DNA of 64,000 bases. Origin: Dendrophyllia cribrosa (lineage: Eukaryota; Cnidaria; Anthozoa; Scleractinia; Dendrophylliidae). A program made the translations under genes and the position numbers. The notes beneath the pieces were generated by a model that was not told where the DNA came from, did not search any database, and was given only the letters and a program-made list of their open reading frames with translations. The DNA lies in NCBI GenBank assembly GCA_024195265.1, contig JAJLRJ010000004.1:28656434-28720433 (forward strand), in the 5' to 3' direction. Positions 12,331 through 26,394 of the stretch are shown in pieces (position 1 is the first letter of the stretch; every line of letters starts with the position of its first letter).

Positions 12331-12940
12331 TAACAAATGACAATGGCACATAGTACACCACTTCAAATAAAAACTAAAAAAACACAGGTACAGAGCATTC
12401 CAATAAGGCTTTTCAAGGGTTGAAATTTGCCAGTGTTCACATGGTTAGTACCCGGAGGAATGGGGCTCCTATAATCCTACCTTATTCTTACTAATTTTTG
12501 CACATACTTAATTTTGCAAAAATTCGGGAGCTGTATTTCGCAAGTATACAAAAGTGTATTTAATTTCACAATTTTGCCTTTTCTTTAATCTCCCAAGCCC
12601 TAAAAAAATGTTAAAAAAAGCTATATAGAACACTTACTGAGAGAAATATCAAGAGTTACGCACTTTCTACTTTTCAAGGTGGTGTCGTCAATGTTGAAGT
12701 TTTTGAGTCCAGGGGCCGAAGATCTCCTTAACCTTTATAATTTATGTATTGTTTTTGTATACAATATAATAATTATGATATTAAATGTCGCGATTTTAAT
12801 TATCGCGCGCTCTCTTTTATTTTACGAGTATTATTTTTCGTGATTTTTTCCAAAACGCGAAACTCGCGAAATTTAGTACGCGTGAAATTTAGTGAGAATA
12901 AGGTAAATTATATTTTTTAGAATCCACCATCAACACTGAA
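12331..12940. other. Non-coding stretch, nothing recognised
   Basis: AT-rich DNA without ORFs of note, paired repeats or RNA-gene signatures. Confidence 0.4.
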
Positions 12941-12944
12941 TTAA

Positions 12945-13645
12945 GGTATTCGCATGTTTTATCGGACACATTTACCTCATCGCTTTTATCAAAGCGCTTG
13001 ACAGACGAACAACCAAATTCTTCTTCCACCAAAAGCTTTATAGAGTTGTCTCGATAGTTTCATTCCAAAATTGTCTAGAAAGTGATATATCTCCGACAAA
13101 ACTGATTACAAAATTATCCATGCCTTGATAGATTATCGGACACGCTGATTGATTATCGGACATGCAAATCCTATTGAAAATTTCCGCCAACAATGTGCGT
13201 ACGCAAGTCTTTATCACATCAGTATATAGGCCGTCCGATCATCGATCACTGGCATACCCGAAAAGAAGTACCCCTAAACAGCGGTAAACTGCTCAGAAAC
13301 GGTAGGTACATCATGTATGGGAAACAAAATGGAGGGGAAGTTTCCCACTCGATGGATTTCAGAACAATCTTTGCAGTTTTGCGTTCAACTTTTGGAGTTT
13401 TTTTCATTGCGTAAGGGAAAAATGATTGGAAAATCAGAGCGCCATTATCGCTGCAGGTACGAGGAACAGTTTTATTTCCAAGATATTCAGATTTACGACA
13501 CAAGACTCGGTAGTTGAACAGATTGAACTTTATTCAGCTGATAGCACAGGCGTTCCAGCGTCTTTCTTTTTATTTTTGTGGGATTTTGGATGTATTTTCG
13601 TTAGCGTCCGATAATCAATCGTGTCCGATAATACATGCGAATACC
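12945..13645. mobile_element. TTAA-bordered non-autonomous element (701 bp)
   Basis: The left border is TTAA at 12941-12944, followed by ggtattcgcatg. The right end carries catgcgaatacc followed by ttac at 13646-13649, a one-base decay of TTAA. The subterminal word tatcggacac recurs several times in both orientations (about 12960, 13133, 13156, 13608, 13622). The several overlapping small ORFs inside are not conserved proteins. Confidence 0.65.
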
Positions 13646-13649
13646 TTAC

Positions 13650-16600
13650 ATTTACAATCGGGGTTTCAAAGTCATGTGGAACGTTCCGTGACTGTTTCTT
13701 ATCTACTCCCACGCTAACGGTGGCAGGATGTCGATTAACTGAATTTCTTGTGTCGTCCTGTTTTCTCTTACTCTGCAGAATCAGGAGATAATAACACAGG
13801 TCAACACAGCTACGTACAAATGATGTACGGGGGTGCGAGAAAAAAATTAGAAATGACTCGAAAAAAACAATCCACGGAACACATACTCCATCACAACTGC
13901 AACAAAAACTTACCATTTCCACGCAAGGTGTGTTAATTATGATCTCTTTCTATAAACAACGCCTTTTAGAAAATGAAATCAAGAAACACGGCGAAAAACA
14001 CTCCATATTTGATATTTTCACGGTATCAGTCCGCCATTTTGAATTTTACACATCACTGACTATGCTCTCTGCGGTTTTCAGCTGGCGGATTGCGGGCACA
14101 GGGCGGACCGCATTGCGTGTTTGAATGTTTGCAGTGTGTCACGCTATTGACAGCTTGAAAATTACTGCTCGGAACTGTCAATATGGTAAAAGACACGCAA
14201 TGGTTCTGCACGAACACGAAAATAAAACAATAGTCCAGTGAATGTCATGTCTTTCAGTGTCCACAATATTTTTCTGCGGGCATGCAAACAAAAAATGTTC
14301 GATTTCAACAGACAGTTTTCTTGGGAATTGGCCGGGATAATTTGGTTATCTTGTTCAGCTGGTTTCACTCCCCGAAGGAGACAGCCTGCTTTTTTATACG
14401 AGAGAGAAAAGGTAAGGTGTCCTTTTTTTCTTTTTAATACGCGCGTTAATTTAAAAATTTAATCGACTCTGATACGATTAACTAAAATCTAATTTCCTGT
14501 CTTTCTCCAGAACATTTTAATGCCACAGTTTATTGAGAGAAAATATTTTAGTTTTAATAGCAATTTAAGAAACTCAAACTGATCAGACTGAGAATTTGCT
14601 AAAAGTTAGGCGGATTCAAGTATCAAAGCATCTTGTATATAAATAAAGCGAAAGAGCTCAGTTGTCATTTGTCAAAAACTCGTTTAGGTAAATCAAATGG
14701 TTGCCCCATCGAGTCCTTCAATGATTTGTAATTGGGAATATATAAATGTATGGATCGGTATAACCTTTTAGGATGTATTATTTTTAATTTTGTATTTCGG
14801 CGTTGTGATGATAAATTGCGGTCTACCTGAAGACAATACAATATCACCGAGGAGTGACCTCGCTAGCTCAACCATCCATGCGAATTTTAATCTCAAAAAA
14901 ATATATGAGTCATGGGAACAGCATTTTCACTGTGCGTCCATATGCCAACTATTTATTCAGGTGTGCTAAAGCAAGGTAAGCATACTGCTCAAATAAAACC
15001 GAATTTTAATTAATGCGTAGTTAGTTGAGAGAAATGTTCTGTTTCGTTGTATTTCGCAAACTGCCAAAAGAAGTGAAAGCTACCGAAACAATTCTATGGC
15101 GACATGAAGAATTTATCTGTATCACCGAGCTTGAATATTTTAAGAATACCGCTCTCTTTGAAGTCGTTTTAACAGTGGCTTCATTGCACTTCTCGTGACC
15201 TCTCAACATCCTGTGATTGGTTAAAAATGATTGAATATCTGGCTCCTCTCTTTAAACTGTGCTGATAGCATTTTGCGCCAGTGAAGTCACGAAACAAGAG
15301 TGAAGCTTTTTTGGGGCCTAAATTTACAACCAGCCACATATTACCGCGAAGGAGTCCTTATAGCTTGTGACTCGAGTTGCTGTAGCGTATATAATGACAA
15401 ATTTCACTTATATTCTTGGTGTTCGTGACATAAAATTCAAACGACACCGGGTTATTAATACACATAATTGCTTTTTGTGATTGGTTAGTGTGGGATCTCT
15501 TTAACATAACTTTCACTTCCAATGAGATTAGCTCTTTTTATTCGTATCACGCTTCGAATCCCTTGGATGAAAACACTTAGCATTGGAAGCGACGTGTGTT
15601 ACTTCTCTGAAATACATCGAGGCGTTTTCCTCCCGTGTAACTCAACAGCATACGTGCCGTGTTTCATGGCCAACCTCTTCAAGCAAGCTTTTAACCCTCG
15701 AAAAAATCGTTGATCCGTGTAGTCACGACAATTCCTCGAAGTGTGATTGATAAAATGGGTCCGATAAAATGACATGAAGCAGAGTTTCTGATGCTTTAAC
15801 TGGCCTGGTGTTAAAGCGTTCTTCGCTTACTTGTCGAGGCTTTTTTCGCCAACAGATACCTGGCAGAGCTCACTGGATTTTCAGCGTTGACTGTCGTGTG
15901 ACTCAGTTTTCTTCGGAAGATTTCCGGTAAGACTATGTCGTTCTTCTTTAACGTTTATAGTCGCACTCACAATGATTTTAAACTATTTGCAGCATGCGGT
16001 AACATTTAGTCTATACATGAGCGAGTTATTACTACATTTCGGTTAGTAATGCTTTGTCCATCGTTTTTTTACGAAAACGAACGAACGGTCATATCATTTA
16101 GCGACAAGGGTCCAGGTCACGAGTTATTTAGAATCAAGGAGTCCCTGTCTCAGTTCTAACTTTTCAAAATTCTTCATTTGAGATTTCAATCGGGTTCATC
16201 TGTGATCCTTTGCTATCCCCTATATGCCTCGGGTTTTCCATTTTACTGAACCTTAAAATTTATCCGATTTAAACGACTTCGTTATGTTGTGTAATCAATC
16301 GCTCGAGTTCTGTGGATCTTGAAAGATATTGACACAACCCACCTGAATTTGTGTTTCTCGAAATTTCGACGTTATTAAGCGGTTTTTTTTATTACTCCGC
16401 TTCGATGTACGCGAAACTTCAAACGGACAGACTACAGAAGGGTTGACACGGAGTCAAAACAAAATTTTATCGCTCTTTAGTGTTAAAACTTGAATTCGGA
16501 TTACTGGCATGCGGCGCCCTCACAGCAAACATGATATATGTGTGTTTCTTATGCTCGAATGAAAAAATTTAAATTATTTCCAATTTTCAAGTCTCCTAGT

Positions 16601-19600
16601 TTTAATCAAGAAAGTAGAAATGTCTTACTTAAAACAAACGTTAGCACTTGTCTTTTGAATTCAGAGCACTCTCCCGGCCAACACTCCCTCCTCGAGGCGG
16701 TATGTTTCTCAAATCCAATATGGCGTCTAGATAATGCCACGAGGCGAAAATATCACTCTAGTTATTTGGCGGTAAAACGTCATTGTTTCTGGAAATTAAG
16801 ATGTTCTTGTACATTTTCTAAGTAAGGGAGGGCTCAGTAGCAATAAGGCTGTTAATACGCTTCGTGTAAATGGTTTTACACTAAGATGAAAAAAAGAGAG
16901 ATAAATCATTCATTTTACTGTCTTGAATTGTGATTAGCCATCAGTGAATAATACAATAATGTTTATATTCAACTGATCCTATTGGAAAACAGACTATGAA
17001 TGAATGTCCCTATTTTCGTAAACGTCTAGCTGTTGTGTTCTTTGTTGTTTCCCGTTTTATCATCTTCCAGCGTTAGGTTACCGAAAACAATGTCTGGGAT
17101 AAAAAATAAACCCAGCTATGAGAGCGAAAGCTGTAGCTTGAGATTATTTAGAAAACGAGGTAGTTGTCGCATGATAATGTAGACACCGTGACATAATTTC
17201 ACTGTTTTAACAATGATAAAGAAATCTAAGAATACACATTAATTTCGTGTCAAAAAATTTCATGTCCAATTTGTTTCTGAACGCCATTTGTATTGCATCA
17301 GTTATTTGCATGTACCAGAGTTAATATTACTTTTCCTAGAGCTTAGACCCACAGAGACTCTCCAGAAATAAGTCAAGTGGTTGATTCCACGTTCAATGGT
17401 GATCTTGGCATTTCAACAATTTAAGAAAATTCGAACAGCAAGGTCTGTTCCTTACTTTGCTTATCCATGCACTCAAAAGACAACCACGGAAATTAAATAA
17501 CGCCCCTTGTTTTAACTTGAAATGAATTGAAAGCTATGCAATTTGGAGCAGCGATTCCCATAGATTTTTAGGCTGAAAATATTTGGCGTCGGTTGTCATA
17601 TTAGACGGAAGATTGATTCTAATTGTTGCAACATAGAGAAATATGCTATGCTGCTAAAGCATTTGCTTTTTCAGTAATTTACTGATCAATATTCTTTGTA
17701 AACGAGCAGATACAAGTGCCGGCGTCTGAGTACCATGAACTAATTTCAACTTGAAGTCTCCTTAAGTCGGCGAAGTATGCCGAATGACTCTGCTTATGTA
17801 TGGTACAACTAAAGTAAGAAAATAAAAGCAGTGTTTTACATACTGCAAATTTTGCTTATCATAAAAAAAGTTATGACAATGAACACGTTCCTTTAAAGCT
17901 GGCACGAGGTATACAGAATCGGAAACTGTATAGACACCATTTATGTGTTTACCTAATGTACATGCAAGTGCCGCATTTCAATCTTATCTGAAACGTTTCA
18001 TCATGGAATAGCACAGTTATACCAGCCTAGGTTTATATTTGTTCATCAGCGACTCATTTCATGAGGCGTTTGGCCTTAAAAGGCTTGATTATTTTGTCGA
18101 TGGTCAGGTTGAAAATCGATGCTATTTCAGCCACGTAGTTTATTTCAGAATGCGACCAGTCTCGGAAATAAAAATAAGAGAAATATAGTGATATCTGTGT
18201 TCTATAGATATATAGCTATTTGCAATCAGTTTATGGACCAACGATACTCTTTCTTCAGTTGTCGCTAGTCATTTGTGCATAGAATGCAGCTAGCTCATCC
18301 ATATTTTTTTATACGAAGACTGGCAAAGTTTTCCTTATAAAGTCAGTTGATATGCATAACTTTTGATATCTTTGGAATAACACAATATGATTTATTTGGC
18401 TGTGTTGAAAGAGTACGCCCTTTCAATTTAGTCGTTATTTTGGGAAACTGGCCAAGTAGTAACAACTTGTTATTTTAATTCTTTAAATACTCTAATTTAT
18501 ATCTTTTGAAATCTATAATTGCAAAAGAATACCTCAGAAATGATACAATACACTGGTTAATTATCAAACATTTGTGTGGGTCAGACAATTCAAGTTAGGC
18601 ACTGTAGAAAGACAATATCCCACATAGATAGATTTTGATGAAAACGACTGTTTAATGCTCGGCAGTTAAACTTACGGCATAAATACCGTGTCTATTTAGG
18701 TTTACACATTAATATAACTTCAAAAAAAAAAAAAAAAACAGGCGAATTATAAATTTAATTAATAACTCTTCTCCTGCATTGCCATAAGACATGATCAACA
18801 TATGATTTAGAAGTCATGAATTAACTCAGTTTGAGTCTTTTTTATGCTGTCGTCCGAGGTGGTTATAACTTTTTAGTCCATAGATGAAATCCTTAAGTGT
18901 TGCCGCCCACCTCGGGGTGTTTTTTATAACGTTTGAGTCGAGAATTAAACTGAAAATCTAAAGTGTGACCATTCAAATGAAAGCTTTTGGCCAGAACTTG
19001 TTTTTGAAAGTTGTTCATTTATTGACATTTATTTGTCACATGTGCAAATTTAAGACATTTGTAGTTTACTAGAACCAGCTGAGACAAGTTACTTAGACTT
19101 GTTTGGATAATCCATAACCTTGACTCTAAAAGAGATATTTATGTTATGGGATTTGGGTTATTAACTAATGCCGACTATTTTAAACCTGTGCGGATCTGTC
19201 GACCATATCTGTTTTTAAAGGCAAAAGTTCAACTGACAAAACCAGTCTTAACTCGTCCAGTCCCTTATTTTTCGTTGTTTTCACGGATATTTAAATTTTG
19301 CGTGTACATTTCATCCGCAATGGCAAAACCACAAGGGGGTTTTTGTTTTTTGAGAGACTGGACTTCACCGGCTGTCGACTTAGGTAGTCAAATAGCGGCG
19401 GTACGGGTGGATTCATTACCTTAGGCAGCAGGTGAACCATAACTTGATCGCCAAAGCCAAACAATCTGGAGCCAAAAACTTGCAGGATGCTTTTTCTTGT
19501 GTTCATTTCCAGCCGCGTGATAACAAGCCATATTTTCTGTTTTCTCGGCATGGAGGCATTGAATAAAGAAACCACTAATACTTAATATGCACAGCCCAAC

Positions 19601-20495
19601 TGACAAGTTGGAGGTCGGTCGTCTCATAAGCGTCACCCATGCGTTTCAAAATAATTCTTCACATATTTTTCGAAACTTCTTGTGAAATACGAAGAAACAG
19701 CATTATAGCATTCGCAATATGAAGAAATTATGAATGTTTGGTTTGAGCAGAACAAGCTGATTGGTAGCACAAATGTATGACAGTCAGTAATAAAGCCTAA
19801 ACTATTAGAAGTTAGGACAGCGGCGCGCAAACAGTTTTAATCTTAAAGATTAAAAGCGTTATCTTTCTGTTTGCATTGTCCTAACTTCTAATCGGAACAA
19901 ATTGTATTAATGACTTTGTTATTTGCTTATCGCTAGTGTCTTCTAGACACAATCCTCGAGTTATGTAGTCAACGTTCAAGTCAGAGTGCACGCATTAAAA
20001 TGGAAGGCATTGAGTAGTACTTTCCCGCCGTGTTATACCCGTGTTGTAATGTAGTTTTCTCTCTCTCGTAAGAGCTGAGTCAAATCTCCATTCATGTAAT
20101 TTTATTCTAACTGTTCAGCGCTAAAGTGTGACCATTTATTAAACTGGAACCTGACCATATTAATGAAAGCGGTTAATTAATACATTTCCTTCGTGCTGTT
20201 CGTTTGAAATTGTTCCAAGTGGAGCTACCTTTATTACCTTTCATTGTTAATTGGTTCTAAGCACACTTAGAAGGCACTAGTTTACATTACACTTTTAATT
20301 AGATGTAACTAATAGTAGTGGGACTGCCATTTTCTATTTCTAAACAAATTAATCTTGCTACTACTTTTAGTATCAGGGTACCAAATGAATGCAGCACTTT
20401 TGTATCTATACTGTCGTAGTTACGACCTATTTTACTTTATAGCATTCAGGTTAGCCTCTTTGTAGCCAGTAACGATCAAGTAAAGAGTGCTATTT
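13650..20495. other. Long non-coding stretch; hairpin at 19805-19891
   Basis: No gene is supported over 6.8 kb. Putative splice-like gtaag words occur (for example near 15930), but no extended reading frame with recognisable protein accompanies them. An A-run lies at 18724-18740. A hairpin at 19805-19891 has arms ttagaagttaggaca and its complement. The region may be intronic or regulatory; nothing in the sequence decides it. Confidence 0.4.
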
Positions 20496-20597
20496 CAATT
20501 AGATTATGAGCTCGAGCTTTCTATCGCGTGATAGTTGATGAGGGTGAAGCCCGAATCAACTATCACGCATAGAAATCAAGAGCGAATAATCTAATTG
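20496..20597. repeat. Hairpin repeat (102 bp)
   Basis: Outer arms caattagatta and taatctaattg, with inner arms cgcgtgatagttgat and its near-complement, form a foldback typical of small MITEs. Confidence 0.6.
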
Positions 20598-20850
20598 TTT
20601 TAGTATAAATCTACTACATGTAGACATTCAAAACTTAACAACAAGACAGGCTCGCGTTTTTATTGAATAATAATATAAATAACAACCGCACGCACTCAGC
20701 ACTTTCTACAACAGGATGGATAGCGAGTAGAGTAGCCAATAAGAGAACAGCATTCGTCATAGAACGCTAGTAGATTCAATATACTAAAATGTAGATTGGA
20801 AGTTGTGCGTGCTCTCATGGGCTAAAAACTCGAAGATAATTTATCGACCA

Positions 20851-20970
20851 GGGCCGAGTTGTTCAAAGCCTGATTAGCACTAATCGTGGATTAACTGTCA
20901 ACAGAACATATGAGTTGTCATGGTAATTAATCCTGGATTAGCGCTAATCGTCCTTCGAACAACTCGGCCC
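20851..20970. mobile_element. MITE with TIR gggccgagttgttc (120 bp)
   Basis: The terminal inverted repeats gggccgagttgttcaaag and its near-complement enclose a second internal inverted pair (gattagcactaatc / gattagcgctaatc). The structure is a short non-autonomous DNA transposon; its superfamily is not decidable because the flanking duplication is unclear. Confidence 0.65.
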
Positions 20971-21523
20971 AGGGTTTAAGCCATAGCGAACTTGTTTATT
21001 AGTTTAAAAGTGCTTTCCTTCAAACAAGAACATAAATGGGAAAGAAAGCGCTTTGATAAATAACGAGATTTTTTATGTATAATATGGATAAATTTTTTAT
21101 ATAATAAAACTGTATAAGAATGTGAACGGCATCACAGTGATCTTGGCATAACAAGATCAAACAGGAAATATTAAAAACTTTTCTCATTCGTGTTTTCTTT
21201 TTAGCTTACATGTAATTCCATATCAAACAACATATAAAAGAAACCAACTATGTATTAAATTGTCGCAAAACTCCTCAGGAAGTCAGTCAGAAAACTTGAG
21301 AAAGAAAGAAAAACATTCGCCTTTGGCTTGTACTAGCTACTTGACATTTCGTCCGTTTTATCAAAATAAATGGAAACATTTTATCCGGGCTACTGTCGGA
21401 GACATTAAGCATACCAAGTCACATTATAAAAAAGATTACCAAGGTCTGTGGCCTGATTTAAGAGGATAGAAAGACAGCGGAACATCCCTCTGATACATCA
21501 TGCCTTACGATCATTTACGAAAA
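20971..21523. other. Non-coding stretch, nothing recognised
   Basis: AT-rich DNA. The small ORF 21260-21469 has no domain signature. Confidence 0.4.
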
Positions 21524-21527
21524 TTAA

Positions 21528-22101
21528 CCCCTAAACCTTTCACTCCCAAGAGTGCCAAAAATCAAAATTTAAGAAAAATCCCAAATTTTATTTTGTAAAA
21601 TGTTGAAAAACAAGTGGTACCATGCAAAAGTATACTGCCAAAGAGGTTTCATTTGAATGATCACACCTTAACCGCGGTCAAACGAGACAAATTTGCATTT
21701 TCACTGTTTTGAGTTTAATGGTATTGCCAATACACTGTCAATTTACTAAACGTTTTGAAAGTTTACTAAAAACGTTCTAAACGTTTAAAAACTGTGAACT
21801 GCAGAATTGTCGGCGCCATTTTCCAACATAATTTTGATCAGGCGCAAAGAGTTTTAGTCAGTTTTCAATGGAAAAAAGCTCATTATTTTGAGAAAAATTA
21901 AAAGATAGTTACGTCAACTAATTTTTTTTATACATCCTTACCCATATTTCCATTTAATATTCAATAAAATCTCACTAAATAAAACGAAAAACGCCTCGGA
22001 CGTTTGACCGCGGTGGAGGCCACACCATATGATTTTGTGGAGAGACTCAATAGTCAGAACAACACAGCACGCCTCCATATTTGTCTCTGGGAGTGAAAGA
22101 G
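21528..22101. mobile_element. Possible TTAA-bordered repeat (about 574 bp)
   Basis: TTAA at 21524-21527 precedes a stretch with cctttcactcccaagag. The right end carries ctgggagtgaaagag followed by TTAA at 22102-22105. The TIR is shifted by several bases between the ends, so this is less certain than the other TTAA elements in the window. Confidence 0.45.
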
Positions 22102-22105
22102 TTAA

Positions 22106-23140
22106 CTTTTAAGTCATTACCCAAGCTGCCAACTGAAAAAAAAGGAAAAAAACAGCATAGCGTACTTAAAACAAATGCCATATTTTATTAACATCCAAGT
22201 AACACAGGTAACGCTTTTAAATTAAATTACGAGATTATTACTGTATTTCGAGGATCTAGGAGCTAAATAACCATTTTCTAACTTTGCAAGGAATAAACTG
22301 AAGCGAGTATTAATCTTAAACTTGATTGGGATTGTAATATGTGAAATATGCATTCAACATGTCAGGCTGGTTGTGGTTAGGAGACAAACATCAAAATTAA
22401 AGAAAGTTCTGAAGTTTCGTTATGTGAAATATTGCACAGGAAATCGCGTCATAGAAAAATGGACATTTTGCTCAAAAACGGACATTTTAACAATCGCAGT
22501 GGCCATGTGCTCGGCAGCTGGGTACGGTCTTGAATAGACTAAATGCCCGGCGTCAGAAATTCTCAAAGAATTTCCAAGGAAAGCCTCAATCAAATTTTGG
22601 TATTATATAGTTATCGAATCTTCCGAGCTTGTGCATACTATACAATCGCTATGTTCTCGTGACTCACGCGCCCAAAGCCCTGCCAGTGAGTCTAACCACA
22701 AAGTTTCTAATTAACCGTTATCCGGCAGAGAGTTAAAAGTAAGAGCCAAATTACCTCACTCACGGCTTGATTCTAAAAGGGAAATGGTTTTAAGTGATCA
22801 GTTATCCTTTTTATTCTCGGATGCTGTACTGTAAGAATAATTCACGCAAGAATGCGGAAACCTACGCATAGCACGCAACAGAGAGAATTGTGTACACCAA
22901 ATTGCTAGATTTACAACATAGGCGGATTATAGATATTTTATCTGAAAGTCGTCGAGTTTTTGCAGAGCTTATAAGATTTACGAAAGTTTGGTTTTATCTA
23001 CTGAGTTGATAAGGAAAATGGCCACCGTATAAGGTCGACTTTCGGGCGGTTTAGTGTTACTTGCCAGAGATCACAATCTTCATGACTCGATCACACACAC
23101 AAGAAAATGTTGTTGCCAAGGCTATGGCTACAGTTATTTT
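22106..23140. other. Non-coding stretch with foldback-arm fragment
   Basis: No gene is supported. Near 22992-23035 lies a diverged fragment of the arm of the palindrome at 3418-3618. Confidence 0.4.
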
Positions 23141-23144
23141 ATGC

Positions 23145-23510
23145 CGCAAGAAAGTACTGCTCAGTAGCTTTCATTTGAATGGTGACACTTTAGGATTACA
23201 TCCCAAACTCAGAAGCTCGAACCACCTTGTACAATATCATAAACAGTACCACAGAAAAGTACTGCTCAGTAGCTTTCGCGAATTCAATTGAATGGTCACA
23301 CTTTAGGATTTCATCCACAGACTCAAAAGTTAGAACCACCTTGTACAACATTATAAACCGTACCACATACAGGAAAGTACTGCTCAGTAGCATTCATTCC
23401 AATGGTCACACTTTAGGTTAACATCCCAAACTAAGAAGTTGGAATAAACTTGTACAATATCATAAACAGTACCACAGGAAAGTACTGCGTAATGGCTTTC
23501 ATTTAAATGG
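23145..23510. repeat. Tandem array, unit about 105-118 bp
   Basis: Four degenerate units are marked by aaagtactgctcagtag near 23151, 23255, 23372 and 23478, followed each time by tttcatttgaatggtcaca-like, catccacagactcaa-like and accaccttgtacaa-like words. The same satellite-like unit recurs at 24318 (single) and in the array at 26395-26790. Confidence 0.7.
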
Positions 23511-26394
23511 TCCGACACAAGAGTTAAAGCCATAACCGGACGGAAGGGGACTCCTGTATAAAATTGACATGGGCTACCTAGGGTGTCACAAATGACCACT
23601 GACAGAGTTGTTGTGATATATTTTAGGTTATTACGCCAGAAAAATATGATGACAACTAGATACAACTTTTCAGAAAGAACAAATTAATGTGAGCAACACC
23701 CACAAATTGGGCTTTTGATGCATTTTATTGACTCCTTTTAAACTTTGCAAGGATCACCCTGTCAATTTTATGTGACAGTCCCCGGCCCCGCCCTCGCCCC
23801 CGCCCCCTCCCCCTTCTTCCTGGGATGATAACCATCTATAAAGAGACGAGACACTGTCTGATGTGCCATTAACTTCCCATGTCACCAGTCGGCTTAAACG
23901 TGCAGCTGTTCAGAGCGCTCCACACCACGTGACAGAGAACTCGACACCTCGTGAAATTACACTGGAGGTGTATAAACCTTTTGTTGTATATTCTATTATT
24001 TATCCTCATGGTTCATTTAGAAATGCAGTGTGTCGTTATAAAGGTTATGACTATAAATAACTACAACGAATAACTCCAGAATAGAACTGTAGATTGAGCG
24101 GGACATTACTAACGCTTGGAAACATTAATAAAGGTTACTAAAAATAACTAAAGATAACTATCAATCAATCAACCTTTTAGATTAATAAATAACAATTTAA
24201 CCCAATCACTTACAAGATCTAAACCGTAAAAAAGATTAAATTGCATTAGTTTGCAGAGAAACAGACAGAACTACTGTAGGTCAGTGCGGTTTAAAAAAAA
24301 AGTTATCACTTTGCACAGCTACAGCAAAGTACTGCTCAATGAACATTCATTTGAATGTCGTAATTTAGGATTTCATCCGCAATTCAAACGTTAGGGTCAC
24401 AGCTTAAATCTAGGAGCGAAGAGTTTTCTTAGTTTTCCTAGTTTTTTTTTATTAATTCTTAATTCTTACAATATCAATGCGTTGTCTAGAAGACGAGTGA
24501 AACCTTTGAAGACTAAAAACTGAGAACATCATCAGTTTTAATAGAAAGCAGGTGAGCTTTTTCAGTGATGTTCTAAATTAACCAAAGTTACAAGATGTAT
24601 GGCTAAAAATATATTTATATTGTCTGTATGTCTAAAAAAAAGGTTTTCTGTCGATAATTCCCTCCTTCCAACTCTTTCCCAAGAACAAACGCTTTAGAAA
24701 AGAATGCCATACTGAATTTTAGAAAAGTTTTATTTTTACACTTTGGGATTCCATTCCTTGTGGCCGCAACGCATAATTCAAAGATGTTACTCTAGAACGA
24801 TCCACAGGTTCCGCTCATAAATCAATGTCACATCGCGTGTTGCTTCATAGCAAGACATCAAGCTAAACACAAATATCTTAAACATTCAACCTGGTGACGG
24901 AATCCATGACCATTATATTGTAATAAATTACTTCGCCTTTAAACTAAGTCAGTCTTAAGAACATGTGCGCTAAAAGTACCTCCCAGCCCGCGGGCTATTA
25001 TTAAGTTCTGATATTCACCTGCAACAAGCAAGGTCAATAAATTTCGTATTTACCGGTTTCATTGTGCGTGGTTCTTTAATATTGTGTTGTAGTCTGCTAA
25101 GGCTTCGACAACGATTCTGCGATGCTTTCGTGATGTATGAGAAACATGGAGGTACTTGCTTTTAACCTTTTGTTTTTCGGTTATGTTTTGTTGCTTTCTT
25201 TCAGTAAAATAAGTTCACAGGGAACGTAGTCAAAGATACGCTCGGCCTTGGTATCCAGCTTGTCTCTGTGTAAAATCTTTCGTCCTCGGCTATAAACACC
25301 CAACGAACCGTTTCGGTGAAAATCAGTTCGGCAGGCTTCATTCACCTTAAAAATTCGCATTTGATTAGACTTAAAACGAGAGTTTTCTTTCGTAAAATAT
25401 CACCTCAAACTTTGTAACGTCGGAAAGTTTAACGCCCTTTGTTTTCGCCGGAGGGATAAAAACATGTCGTTTGGGGTGTGAAATAAGGTCAGCTAGTATT
25501 TCCTGATGGTACAAAGCAACTTTAAAAATTCAGGGCATAACGGATTCCTTTCCCTAACTGAGATTTTCAGATTTAAAAACTGAAACGAAGAGATCAAACT
25601 GTATTAGCTGTCACATACTGTTCTTTAAGGCACTAAAATGATATGGATAGAAATGCAGTACAGCTCCATTCCAAGCGTTTTCCTTGACACTTATCGTTGT
25701 ATGTCATTGTATAAAATTCCCTTCCGTGGTGTTTGATACCACGGAATAAGAATGTAAGGAATAAGTTATTGTAAAACAAGGCGGGGATCAAATAAAAAGT
25801 TGGCGACTGGAATATCACAAAATAATGTCCTTTTTCGCGCTTTTCTTTCAGATTTCTTGGACAAATATAACAACGACGGAGGCGTCAAACTGAGACCGTG
25901 CAAGAAACCTTTTCTACAAAACAAGGTTGCGATGCAACTTCTGCCATGTTAGATTGTAGAGTAAGTTAAGGATTAGATTTTAGAGTAAGTTAAGGCATAC
26001 TACCAAAATAAAACGAATCGGGAAGGTAATAATGGGTCAAAAATAAGGTTTTATTATTAATTTTTTTATAGTACGAGAATTTCAAACAAAAACATACTCA
26101 TAATTGGGAGGCGCAAGTCGCGTTTCTTCTCAGCCACTTGTTCCTTCTTTCACGTTTATCGATGTAAGAAGTACAAGTGGTAGGGAGGGGAGTGGCAATA
26201 AATAAGAGGCCTTCAGAAGTTAATTTGGTTGAACCTACTGAAAAGAAGAATAATTGAAAGGATTAATGAAAAACTTTTAAGGGCAGCCCTTACCAGTTAG
26301 ACGCTGGCGTTTACTATATTATAACAATCCATTTCACAGCCTAGATTTTTCAAATCAATATTCATGGCATACCAAACCTCACATTGTAAAATAC
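23511..26394. other. Non-coding stretch; lone satellite unit near 24318
   Basis: No gene is supported. A C-rich stretch lies at about 23780-23815. A single diverged unit of the tandem repeat lies at about 24315-24400. Confidence 0.4.

Noticed and set aside
13530..13922. 130-aa minus-strand ORF
   Set aside because: Crosses the right border of a TTAA element, so it is chance coding.
15900..16050. Possible host exon with gtaag donor
   Set aside because: No extended conserved-looking reading frame accompanies the donor-like word.
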